From NCBI RefSeq assembly GCF_016482825.1, contig NZ_JAEMNV010000002.1:806001-870000 (forward strand): DNA of 64,000 nt, given 5' to 3'. Positions 9,077 through 16,618 of the stretch are shown here, piece by piece; the stretch's first letter is position 1; every line of letters begins with the position of its first letter. The notes below the pieces were generated by a model. The model had not been told where the DNA came from and did no database searches. It was given only the letters and a program-made list of their open reading frames with translations. This stretch comes from Antrihabitans stalagmiti (lineage in GTDB: Bacteria; Actinomycetota; Actinomycetes; Mycobacteriales; Mycobacteriaceae). Made by a program: the position numbers and the translations under genes.

Positions 9077-10048
9077 TCAGCGAACGGTGACGACGACCTT
9101 GCCCGTCGCGGTTCGGTTTTCGAGCGAGGCGATGGCCGCGCCGGCTTGGTCGAGTGGGTAGGTGACGGGTTCGGGTGCAACCAATTTCCCCGACGCGAGC
9201 AGAGGCTGCACCTGCTCCCACTGCTCGGCGAGATACTTCGGATGGCTCATGAACCAAGCACCCCAGCCGACCCCGACTACGTCGACGTTGTTGAGCAACA
9301 GCCGATTCACCTTGACGGTCGGGATGTCGCCCGCGGTGAAGCCGACCACGAGCAAGCGTCCTGCCGGAGCCAGGGATCGCAGACTGTCGGTGAAGCGGTC
9401 GCCACCGACTGGGTCGAGGACGATATCGACGCCACGGCCCTGCGTGAGTTCGCGAACGGCTGCGAGCCAGCCGTCGGTGAGGACGACGTCGGTCGCGCCT
9501 GCGTCGCGCGCGATCTGAGCCTTCTCCTCGGTACTCACGACGGCAATCGTTCTCCCGGCGCCCAACACCGACGCCATTCGCAACGTGGACGTGCCGATGC
9601 CACCGGCGGCGCCGTGGACGAGCACGGTCTCGCCGTCGGCCAACCGGCCTCGCTTGCGAAGGGCGAAGTGCACGGTCAGGTCGTTGAACAGCAGGCCGGC
9701 ACCTGCGGTGAGCGACACGTTGTCGGGAAGTGGGAACACCAGATCGGGTTGCAGCGCGGCAACTTCCGCCATGCCACCACCGAGCGCTGTCAGTCCGACG
9801 ACACGATCCCCCGCTGCGAACCCCGACCCTTCGGGTGCCGATCGCACGACACCGGCAATTTCACTGCCAGGGACGAACGGGGTCGGCGGCTTGTACTGGT
9901 ACAGACCGCGCGTTTGGAGCGCGTCGGGAAAGGCGACACCAGCCGCGTGCACGTCGATGACAACCTTGCCGTCACCGTTCGGTTCATCGATCTCACCGAT
10001 CTCGATCGCTTCGGGGCCATCGAGTCGGGTCACCTGAATTGCGCGCAT
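9077..10048 (-). CDS. NADPH:quinone oxidoreductase-type MDR protein
   Basis: A 323-residue medium-chain dehydrogenase/reductase of the zinc-free quinone oxidoreductase type. The N-terminal GroES-like domain (AGVAFPDALQTRGLYQ, FVPGSEIAGVV) is followed by a Rossmann domain with VHGAAGGIGTSTLRMA. It lacks the structural-zinc cysteine cluster of alcohol dehydrogenases. It probably reduces quinones or alpha,beta-unsaturated carbonyls with NADPH. It lies upstream of the HTH_42 gene with a 31-bp gap and may be co-transcribed. Confidence 0.88.
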   Translation of the reverse strand: MRAIQVTRLDGPEAIEIGEIDEPNGDGKVVIDVHAAGVAFPDALQTRGLYQYKPPTPFVPGSEIAGVVRSAPEGSGFAAGDRVVGLTALGGGMAEVAALQPDLVFPLPDNVSLTAGAGLLFNDLTVHFALRKRGRLADGETVLVHGAAGGIGTSTLRMASVLGAGRTIAVVSTEEKAQIARDAGATDVVLTDGWLAAVRELTQGRGVDIVLDPVGGDRFTDSLRSLAPAGRLLVVGFTAGDIPTVKVNRLLLNNVDVVGVGWGAWFMSHPKYLAEQWEQVQPLLASGKLVAPEPVTYPLDQAGAAIASLENRTATGKVVVTVR

Positions 10049-10126
10049 CGGACCAACCTAGCGCGGCCCTACGCTGCCCGTGTCGGCACACTCCGACCGC
10101 AGCCGACGCGGGACAGGTATCAAGCG

Positions 10127-10993
10127 CTATCGAATCCGACGCAGGAACGCAGCCGCTGCGGGACTGATCGCACCTTCCGTACGCCAGGCCAGTGCGATCT
10201 GCGCACGAATCTCTGGGCGAATGCGCAACGCCAACAAATCTCTCGACATGATCGCAACCAGCTGTTCAGGCACGATCGCGACGCCGACCCCCGCCTCGGT
10301 GAGCCGCGTGAGGACCGCGATGTTGCTCGTCTCGAACGCGACTCGTGGTGCGAAACCCGCTCTGGCACAGACGTCTTCGATCCTCGACCGAACACCGTTG
10401 CCGCGCGGCAGCGTGATGAGCGATAGGTCGCGCATCGCGCTCTGCGGTATCGACGATCGACCGGCAAGCGGGTGGTCGCGACCGACCGCCGCGACAATCG
10501 GGTCCTCGCTCAGGATCTGGATAGTGAGGTCGGGCGTCGGCTCGTTCGTAAGTCCGACGACGACGAAGTCGAGTTCGCCCGACCGGAGGCGGTCCAGCAG
10601 CGTGGCCGAATCTGCCTCCGCCAGAACGATATCTACTCCGGGGTGTTCGGCGTGAAAGGCAGTCAGGTGGTTGGCGAACGTGATCGTAGGTCCCGCACCG
10701 ACGACCCCGACGGCGATGCGTCCGCGGACCAGACCGCTCAGGTCTTCGATCGCACTGTGTGCGCCCGCAACGGCGCCGAGTGCCGCTCGTGCGTATGGCA
10801 TCACCGCTTTGCCCGCATCGGTCAGTCGAACACTGCGACCGGATCGGTCGAACAGTTTCTGTCCGAGTTCACGCTCGAGCTTGCGAATCTGGGCGCTGAT
10901 CCCGGGCTGCGCGACGTGCACGCGGTCGGCAGCTCTCGTGAAGTTCGCTTCCTCGGCGACAGCCACTAAGTATTCGAGTTGACGCAGTTCCAT
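10127..10993 (-). CDS. LysR-family transcriptional regulator
   Basis: A 288-residue LTTR. The N-terminal winged helix MELRQLEYLVAVAEEANFTR followed by ISAQIRKLERELGQKLFDR is diagnostic, with a C-terminal periplasmic-binding-protein-like effector domain (RIAVGVVGAGPTITFANHL). It is transcribed away from an NTF2-fold gene, with a CTAG-rich dyad between them. By the usual LTTR pattern it probably controls that gene and itself. The ligand is unknown. Confidence 0.92.
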   Translation of the reverse strand: MELRQLEYLVAVAEEANFTRAADRVHVAQPGISAQIRKLERELGQKLFDRSGRSVRLTDAGKAVMPYARAALGAVAGAHSAIEDLSGLVRGRIAVGVVGAGPTITFANHLTAFHAEHPGVDIVLAEADSATLLDRLRSGELDFVVVGLTNEPTPDLTIQILSEDPIVAAVGRDHPLAGRSSIPQSAMRDLSLITLPRGNGVRSRIEDVCARAGFAPRVAFETSNIAVLTRLTEAGVGVAIVPEQLVAIMSRDLLALRIRPEIRAQIALAWRTEGAISPAAAAFLRRIR

Positions 10994-11004
10994 AACTGGC
11001 GATT

Positions 11005-11041
11005 CTAGCTATGAGAAGAACTAGCTGTTGGACTTCTAGTT
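11005..11041. promoter_or_regulatory. Likely LysR-type operator
   Basis: AACTAG (11019-11024) and CTAGTT (11036-11041) form a perfect inverted repeat with an 11-base spacer, fitting the T-N11-A LTTR box. A third CTAG at 11005-11008 is spaced 16 bases from the next one. The site is 25-60 bases above the divergent NTF2-fold gene and just outside the LysR start. Confidence 0.6.
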
Positions 11042-11101
11042 ACCGGGGTCGGCACGATGGTGGATGACAGCAATCGAAAACACAGAAAGCGGGTCACGAC
11101 A

Positions 11102-11458
11102 ATGTCCGAAGACCGCGAAACAGCCTCGACACCAGAAGATCTCACCCGCCTGTTCGTCGAGCGCGCGAATGCTGGCGATGCAGCCGGAATGGCGCTGCTG
11201 TACGAGCCCGAAGCCGTGCTGGCATTCCCGCCGGGAAGCGAAACGGTCGGGCGGTCGGCTATTGAGTCCGTCTGCGAAAAATTGATCGCCGCAAGACCGA
11301 CCTTCCCCTTCGAAGAGCCGCTACCGACCGTACGTGCAGGCGATCTGGCGCTCACCTCGACAGCGTCGTCCGACAACACCGGTGGACGAGTCCAGGTGGT
11401 GCGACGCCAGTCCAACGGGACGTGGCTCCGCTTGATCGACCGGCCGGAATCGAAGTAG
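11102..11458 (+). CDS. NTF2-fold/SnoaL-like small protein
   Basis: A 118-residue protein of the DUF4440/SnoaL-like type. It has the N-terminal helix LTRLFVERANAGDAAGMALLY, the beta-hairpin PEAVLAFPPGSETVGRSAI, and a C-terminal strand VQVVRRQSNGTWLRLIDRP. The ATG at 11102 (MSEDRETAS) is preferred over an upstream start at 11057, which overlaps the operator region. Such proteins are isomerases, cyclases or steroid-type binding folds. The specific role is not recognisable. It is probably the target of the divergent LysR regulator. Confidence 0.75.
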   Translation: MSEDRETASTPEDLTRLFVERANAGDAAGMALLYEPEAVLAFPPGSETVGRSAIESVCEKLIAARPTFPFEEPLPTVRAGDLALTSTASSDNTGGRVQVVRRQSNGTWLRLIDRPESK

Positions 11459-11469
11459 GCCGCAAGCGG

Positions 11470-11515
11470 CTCGTGAGTCTTTTCGGAGGTCGGGCGCTCC
11501 GGAAGGACGCACGAG
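11470..11515 (+). terminator. Hairpin with a 21-bp arm shared with the 38.3-kb terminator
   Basis: The left arm 11470-11490 (CTCGTGAGTC...TTCGGAGGT) is identical, base for base, to the left arm of the perfect terminator at 38325. The right arm 11495-11515 has drifted but still pairs, with two G-T wobbles, one internal A-G mismatch and two unpaired bases at the loop. The loop is four bases in both copies. It lies 11 bases past the NTF2-fold stop and upstream of the HNH gene. Confidence 0.7.
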
Positions 11516-11562
11516 CGGCGGAGCCGCCTTTCTTGTCAGTGGGGTCCGATAGTGTCGAATGT

Positions 11563-13545
11563 ATGTTCTACTCAGGGGGAAGTGCAGACACCGAAGGTCC
11601 GGAGGAAGTCCGGACTTACCCGCTACAGATCAGCGTCGCTCAAGAGTTCGCGCTCTTGGAGCGCTACCGCGACAACGAGAACATAATGGCGTGTTCGAAA
11701 GTACTTGCCGCGACCGACATCTGGTGGTCTCGGATCCGGGCCGAGTCGGACCTGGTCGCCGCGGGCGGGAAAATTGCGGTCGGCAACTCGGTATACGCCG
11801 AAATCGGTGCAGTCCTCGGCTGCTCGGCAACTACGGCGCACACCATGGTCGACGTCGGAATCGAACTGAACTCACGCTTCCCGTTGTTCTACGACTCCTT
11901 CTGCGACGGCCAACTCGACTACGCCCGAGTCAAAGTGGTCTGCACCGTCCTCAAAGAAGCAAGCGGCAAAACGATCGAGAAAATCGAATCCGAAGCCCGC
12001 TACGCCGCCAAGCACCTGACCCCAGGACCGCTACGACTCGAAATCTGGCGATTGTGGATCGAAGCAGACGCGAAAGAAGCCGCCGCCGCTCGAGAGCAGT
12101 CGACGAAGACAGATCGCACCGCCTATGTGCGGAAAGGCACTGCGGGGTTGTCGTGGCTCAGCGCCTGCATCACTGATCTGGAAGGTGTCGAAGCCGATCA
12201 ATTGCTCGACGAGATCGCCGACACCGTCTGCCCCGAAGACTCCCGAAACAGCGACGCTCGCCGAGCAGACGGATTGATGGCGCTACTGCATGGTGAGCGG
12301 TCGCTGCGGTGTGACTGCAAGGCAACCGACTGCCCTACCCGCGACATCGAATTGGCGCCGCGGCGAGGGCATTTGGCGCAGATCGTCATCGACGTGAAAA
12401 CCTTGCTGGGGTTGAGCGCGGATCCCGCACACCTGGGTGATGGGACTCCGATCGACCCGGAACTGGCCCGCATTCTCGCCGCCGACGCGACCTGGCAAGC
12501 CATCCTCGTCGAACTACGGTCCGCCGCGGTGGCAGCGGCCGGACAGGGAACCACTGCAGCCGAACACGATTCGAGCACCTGCACCGACGATGCAGTCAGC
12601 GAGAGCCGAGCCGAAGAATCCGCACCTCCGCAGACAACCGATCCGACCACCGACGAAAATTCGGTCGACCACGAATCAGACTTCCACGACGAGACCGCTC
12701 CCGACTCCGCAAACATTGACCCCGAACCTGTTGACCCCGAACCGGATTCACCACCCACAGAGGTCGAGTACCTGCACTACCTCCGCCGCGGCCGAAAACA
12801 CCGACCCGGCGCCATCGCCCACCCCACAACGACGGCACCGCCCTGCCTGCAACGGGTCCGCAGTGCCGGAACAGTCATCGAGGACATCCTCACCGCCATC
12901 GCCGACGACGCATCCCTACGCCGCGGAGTCCATCCAGACGGACACGGCGGACACCTCGAACCTCCACCCGGGGCGTTGATCTACCGACCCCGCGCCGAAG
13001 TCGCCGAGTTGGTCCGCGCCGCCTACCCGACGTGTGTGTTCCCGAATTGCACCGTGCCGGCGCGCAAATGCGAACTCGACCACCGCGTCCCGTTCGATCA
13101 CCCGAACCCCGCAGCGGGCGGGTGGACGATCTTCGAAAACCTCCAACCGCTGTGTAAGCGGCATCACGACATCAAAACGTGGCAACTCTGGACCTGCACC
13201 GCCCTCGCCGGCGGCGCCATCCTCTGGACCAGCCCCACCCACACCCCGCACATCACGCTGCCGGCCAACCACGCCATCGTCGGCGCACCACAACCCGAAC
13301 CGGAAACCACGAAAACGATCCCGACACCCAGCTACGCCGACCCACTCACCGCGTACGAAGCCAACGAACTGCTCTACGAACCCACCTGGTGGGAGACCTT
13401 CGCCGGTACCGACGCCACCGCAACCTTCGCCGACCACGACCCCTACCTCCGAGACCGCTACCGCGAACACCTCGCCATCGTCTACAAACGAGTCGGCGAC
13501 GGCAAAGCTCCGTGGGAACGAGAACCGGACCCGACACGGGCCTAG
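11563..13545 (+). CDS. HNH endonuclease-motif protein, DUF222/REP13E12 family
   Basis: A 660-residue DUF222 protein with a C-terminal HNH motif: Cys pair CVFPNC, then CELDHRVPFDH, N in FENLQPLCKRHH, and the closing His. REP13E12-type proteins are abundant and variable in mycolic-acid actinomycetes, and their biological role is unclear. The ATG 11563 (MFYSGGSADTEG) is the first plausible start after the upstream terminator hairpin. Residues of about 325-405 are an acidic, Pro/Thr/Ser-rich linker (SSTCTDDAVSESRAEESAPP and on), which makes the protein longer than the usual 400-500 residues. The 3' half is unusually rich in ACC and CCC codons compared with its neighbours. Confidence 0.85.
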   Translation: MFYSGGSADTEGPEEVRTYPLQISVAQEFALLERYRDNENIMACSKVLAATDIWWSRIRAESDLVAAGGKIAVGNSVYAEIGAVLGCSATTAHTMVDVGIELNSRFPLFYDSFCDGQLDYARVKVVCTVLKEASGKTIEKIESEARYAAKHLTPGPLRLEIWRLWIEADAKEAAAAREQSTKTDRTAYVRKGTAGLSWLSACITDLEGVEADQLLDEIADTVCPEDSRNSDARRADGLMALLHGERSLRCDCKATDCPTRDIELAPRRGHLAQIVIDVKTLLGLSADPAHLGDGTPIDPELARILAADATWQAILVELRSAAVAAAGQGTTAAEHDSSTCTDDAVSESRAEESAPPQTTDPTTDENSVDHESDFHDETAPDSANIDPEPVDPEPDSPPTEVEYLHYLRRGRKHRPGAIAHPTTTAPPCLQRVRSAGTVIEDILTAIADDASLRRGVHPDGHGGHLEPPPGALIYRPRAEVAELVRAAYPTCVFPNCTVPARKCELDHRVPFDHPNPAAGGWTIFENLQPLCKRHHDIKTWQLWTCTALAGGAILWTSPTHTPHITLPANHAIVGAPQPEPETTKTIPTPSYADPLTAYEANELLYEPTWWETFAGTDATATFADHDPYLRDRYREHLAIVYKRVGDGKAPWEREPDPTRA

Positions 13546-13563
13546 AACGCGTACGTTTTGCAC

Positions 13564-14553
13564 ATGCGCGTACTCGTAACTGGGGCAACTGGGTTCGTCG
13601 GCGGCTGGAGTGCAAAGGCGATTGCCGATGCCGGCCACGAAGTAAGATTCCTGGTTCGCAATCCGGTGCGCCTCGGTACGAGCGTCGCGAAGCTCGGCCT
13701 CGATCCCGGTGCTTACGCAATCGGAGATATCACCGACGGCGACTCCGTACGAGCAGCGATGGCCGACTGCGACGCCGTCGTCCATTGCGCGGCCTTGGTG
13801 GCGATGGACCCCTCGCAAGCCGAGGCGATGCTGACCGCCAACCTGGAGGGTGCGCGGAACGTGTTGGGGACGGCCGTCGAACTCGGCCTCGATCCGATCG
13901 TGCACGTCTCGAGCATCGCGGCATTGTTCAGCCCCGACCTCGAGACATTCAGCGCCGACCTACCGGTGACGGGCGGAGCAGACGGGTACGGAAAGTCGAA
14001 GGCCGCAGTCGAGTTGTACGCACGCGACCTGCAAGAGAACGGCGCACCTGTCAACATCACCTACCCGGGGATGGTGCTCGGCCCGCCCGCAGGCGACCAG
14101 TTCGGCGAAGCCGCGGACGGCGTCGTGGCAGCATGCAAGATGGGAGTAATCCCGGGGCGAAGCGCGGCCTGGACGGTGGTCGACGTACGCGATCTCGCTG
14201 CCGTGCATGCGGCATTGCTGGAGCCGGGTAAAGGTCCGCGACGCTACATGGCGGGCGGACCTCGGTTGACCGTCAGCGAAATCGCCGACGTGCTGACCGA
14301 CGTCACTGGTAGCACGATTCGCGCTGTGCCGGTCCCCGACAGTCTCTTGCGTGGCCTCGGGCAACTGATCGACAGCGTCGACCGGTTCCTTCCCTTCGAC
14401 ACACCGATCACCGAAGCCGGTATGCAGTACTACACCCAGATGCCTGCGTCCGACGACGAGCCGAGCAAACGAGAACTCGGCGTCGAGTACCGCGATTCGA
14501 AGGAGACGCTGGCCGACACAGTGGCAGGGCTGCGCGAGTTCGGAAGAATATGA
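13564..14553 (+). CDS. NAD-dependent epimerase/dehydratase (extended SDR)
   Basis: A 329-residue extended SDR. The cofactor motif VTGATGFVGGWSAKAI is at residues 5-20 and the active-site region GYGKSKAAVELYARDL supplies YxxxK. The family acts on nucleotide sugars, sterols or flavonoid-like ketones; the substrate cannot be told here. The ATG at 13564 is preferred; a TTG two codons upstream is in frame. The stop overlaps the next gene as ATGA. Confidence 0.88.
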   Translation: MRVLVTGATGFVGGWSAKAIADAGHEVRFLVRNPVRLGTSVAKLGLDPGAYAIGDITDGDSVRAAMADCDAVVHCAALVAMDPSQAEAMLTANLEGARNVLGTAVELGLDPIVHVSSIAALFSPDLETFSADLPVTGGADGYGKSKAAVELYARDLQENGAPVNITYPGMVLGPPAGDQFGEAADGVVAACKMGVIPGRSAAWTVVDVRDLAAVHAALLEPGKGPRRYMAGGPRLTVSEIADVLTDVTGSTIRAVPVPDSLLRGLGQLIDSVDRFLPFDTPITEAGMQYYTQMPASDDEPSKRELGVEYRDSKETLADTVAGLREFGRI

Positions 14554-15017
14554 CCACCGCACGAAAGCTGTTGCTGTGCAGCGCCATTGGCCTGACTCTT
14601 GCAGGCTGCACCGAGACCGGGTCACCGGCCCCCGATAGTGGCGCCTTCGTCGAGGCGACATCGTTCGTGCCCGCTCCGCCACAGCTGTCGGCCCAGTCGC
14701 TACCTACGCCGCAACAGCTGTCAGCTCTCGTCAATGCTGCAAGGAACTACGGAGTCGACGTTGCCGACCGCGTAAAGATGATCGAGGGCAACGACGACGA
14801 CAACTACCAGGCGGCCCAGAAGTTCGCGACAGGGTCGTCCGCCCAGACCGTCGAGTTCACCTCTGTCATCGACCTTGGAAACGGGTTGATCAGCGCGACG
14901 GGCGTCAATCGCAGCGACAACGGATTCGAGCTCGAAGGTTCGATAAATTTCGTTGCCGACGACGGCGTCTGGAAGATCAAGAGAGATTTGGTGTGCGCGC
15001 TGGTGGGTGGATGTTGA
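14550..15017 (+). CDS. MTB12-like secreted lipoprotein
   Basis: A 155-residue lipoprotein with signal peptide MTTARKLLLCSAIGLTLAGC (lipobox LAGC, Cys20), a Pro/Ser linker, and a compact C-terminal domain (TPQQLSALVNAARNYGVDV to DDGVWKIKRDLVC). This resembles the low-molecular-weight antigen MTB12 group, which has an NTF2-like fold. Two late cysteines (LVCALVGGC) may form a disulfide. It overlaps the epimerase stop by ATGA. Function unknown. Confidence 0.7.
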   Translation: MTTARKLLLCSAIGLTLAGCTETGSPAPDSGAFVEATSFVPAPPQLSAQSLPTPQQLSALVNAARNYGVDVADRVKMIEGNDDDNYQAAQKFATGSSAQTVEFTSVIDLGNGLISATGVNRSDNGFELEGSINFVADDGVWKIKRDLVCALVGGC

Positions 15018-15045
15018 ACAGAACCGCCTGCTTCTCGGCGACGAA

Positions 15046-15051
15046 TACACT
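15046..15051 (+). promoter_or_regulatory. Possible -10 element of msrBA, leaderless start
   Basis: TACACT ends eight bases before the msrB ATG, which would place transcription initiation at or next to the start codon. There is no useful Shine-Dalgarno at the right distance, since GGAG abuts the ATG. No good -35 is visible, so this is tentative. Confidence 0.4.
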
Positions 15052-15059
15052 GTGTGGAG

Positions 15060-15590
15060 ATGAACGCAACGACCAGACGCCAGTTTCTTACGACCGCAGG
15101 TATCGGCTTGGCCACCGCGGCCGTCGGCGGGATAGCGATTGCCGCCATCGTGTCCGACGACACCGGGCCACGGGCCGGCGCGGCGCCGAGGAACAGCACC
15201 GAGACCTTCCCTCTGACCTTGACGGACGCGCAGTGGCGTGACCGCCTGACCTCCGAGCAGTACGTCGTCTTGCGACAGGAAGGGACCGAGCGACCGTACT
15301 CGAGCCCGCTGGACGACGAACATCGCGTTGGGACGTTCGCGTGCGCCGGCTGCGGCCAGAAATTGTTCGACGCAGCAACCAAATTCGACAGCGGTACCGG
15401 CTGGCCGAGTTTCTACCAACCGCTGGCGAACGCGGTCGGTGAACGGATCGACAACTCCTACGGCGTCCGGACCGAAGTCCACTGCGCGAACTGCGGCGGC
15501 CACCTCGGCCACGTCTTCGACGACGGCCCCGCCCCGACTGGCCTTCGCTATTGCATGAACGGTGTCGCCATGAAATTCGAAGCGGCATGA
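15060..15590 (+). CDS. msrB: Tat-exported peptide-methionine (R)-S-oxide reductase
   Basis: A 176-residue MsrB that reduces methionine-R-sulfoxide in proteins. The N-terminus TTRRQFLTTAG plus a hydrophobic stretch is a twin-arginine signal, so the enzyme is expected outside the membrane. The zinc site is CAGCG and CANCGGH; the catalytic Cys is in LRYCMNG. ATG 15060 is chosen; a GTG six bases upstream is in frame. A TACACT hexamer at 15046-15051, about eight bases before the ATG, suggests a -10 box and a leaderless transcript. The stop overlaps the msrA start (ATGA), giving an exported msrB-msrA pair. Confidence 0.92.
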   Translation: MNATTRRQFLTTAGIGLATAAVGGIAIAAIVSDDTGPRAGAAPRNSTETFPLTLTDAQWRDRLTSEQYVVLRQEGTERPYSSPLDDEHRVGTFACAGCGQKLFDAATKFDSGTGWPSFYQPLANAVGERIDNSYGVRTEVHCANCGGHLGHVFDDGPAPTGLRYCMNGVAMKFEAA

Positions 15591-16294
15591 GGTCACTCGT
15601 TCTTCGAGTGGTCGCGGCGCTGCTGATGGGTGCCGCGGCGACGGCCTGCTCGGCACAGTCCTCGCCCGCTCCGATCGCTGCGCCGACGACGGCGGTCCCC
15701 GCACCGGCGACCGACGTCGCGCCCACAACTGCACGGACCGAAACTGCGGTCTTCGCGGGTGGCTGCTTCTGGGGTGTGCAGGGCGTGTACCAACACGTCA
15801 AGGGTGTTATCGACGCCGTGTCCGGTTACACGGGCGGTGCAGAGGACACGGCGAACTACGACCTCGTCACCGGCGGCACGACGGGACATGCGGAAGCCGT
15901 CGAGATCACGTTCGACCCCACCGTCGTGAGTTACGGAACCCTGCTCCAGATCTTCTTCACCGTCGTCGCTGATCCGACCACACTGAACCGCCAGGGTCCC
16001 GACCGCGGAACGCAATACCGCACAGAGATATTCGGCACCACACCGCAACAGACCGACATTGCCGACGCCTACATCGAACAACTCACCGACGCAGGCACCT
16101 TCCCCGCACCGATCGTGACGAAGGTCAGCGCGCTCGGCACGTTCTATCCGGCCGAGGCCTACCACCAGAACTACCTGGCCGAAAATCCCGACAGCGGCTA
16201 CATCATCGTCAACGACCAGCCGAAGGTCGACGCCCTCCAAGAGCTGTTCCCCCGCGAATACCTTTCCAGCCCAACGCTCACCGCCGTCGACTGA
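15587..16294 (+). CDS. msrA: Secreted/lipoprotein peptide-methionine (S)-S-oxide reductase
   Basis: A 235-residue MsrA. The catalytic motif GGCFWGVQGVYQHVKGV is at about residues 58-74, and YRTEIF, FYPAEAYHQNYL are typical. An N-terminal hydrophobic segment ends ATACSAQSS, a possible lipobox, followed by an Ala/Pro/Thr linker, so the enzyme is probably membrane-tethered outside the cell. The usual C-terminal resolving cysteines are absent: after the motif there is no further Cys, which would make it a one-Cys type needing an external reductant. Start ATG overlaps the msrB stop. Confidence 0.92.
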   Translation: MRSLVLRVVAALLMGAAATACSAQSSPAPIAAPTTAVPAPATDVAPTTARTETAVFAGGCFWGVQGVYQHVKGVIDAVSGYTGGAEDTANYDLVTGGTTGHAEAVEITFDPTVVSYGTLLQIFFTVVADPTTLNRQGPDRGTQYRTEIFGTTPQQTDIADAYIEQLTDAGTFPAPIVTKVSALGTFYPAEAYHQNYLAENPDSGYIIVNDQPKVDALQELFPREYLSSPTLTAVD

Positions 16295-16298
16295 GCAG

Positions 16299-16508
16299 TC
16301 AGCTGCCGAACGAGAGCGACCGCGTCTCCAATTCCTCGGTCAGTATTCGGATCGCTTTCGGGCCCACGCCGTGGATCTTCAGTAGCTCGGCTGGGGTGAT
16401 GGTCGTCAACTGGTCGTAGCGGGTGTAGCCGCTGAGCGCGAGCTCGCGACGAGCGGTCTTGCCGAGTCGCTGCGGATACTCCGTCGGTACCGGCGAGTCT
16501 TCGGGCAT
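16299..16508 (-). CDS. Small helix-hairpin-helix protein
   Basis: A 69-residue protein. TITPAELLKIHGVGPKAIRI is a helix-hairpin-helix element of the kind that binds DNA backbone non-specifically, and RLGKTARRELALSGYTRYDQ may be a second helical pair. The start is supported by GGGAGG seven bases upstream. It is convergent with msrA, four bases apart. The exact role is unknown; DNA binding is inferred from the fold. Confidence 0.75.
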   Translation of the reverse strand: MPEDSPVPTEYPQRLGKTARRELALSGYTRYDQLTTITPAELLKIHGVGPKAIRILTEELETRSLSFGS

Positions 16509-16573
16509 CCCCTACCTCCCTCGATGCGTCGATCCGAATTTTAGCGAAGCCTGGCGCAATCGTTCGAGTTTCG

Positions 16574-16592
16574 TTAGCCTCTCCTAACCTTA
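16574..16592 (+). promoter_or_regulatory. Weak iron-box-like sequence
   Basis: TTAGCCTCTCCTAACCTTA matches 13 of 19 bases of the IdeR/DtxR palindrome TTAGGTTAGGCTAACCTAA, mostly in the right half-site. It lies 27 bases above the TIGR03118 lipoprotein start. It is much weaker than the site at 55760 and may be chance. Confidence 0.25.
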
Positions 16593-16618
16593 TGCGATTA
16601 TTGGAGAAAGAGGTACAC

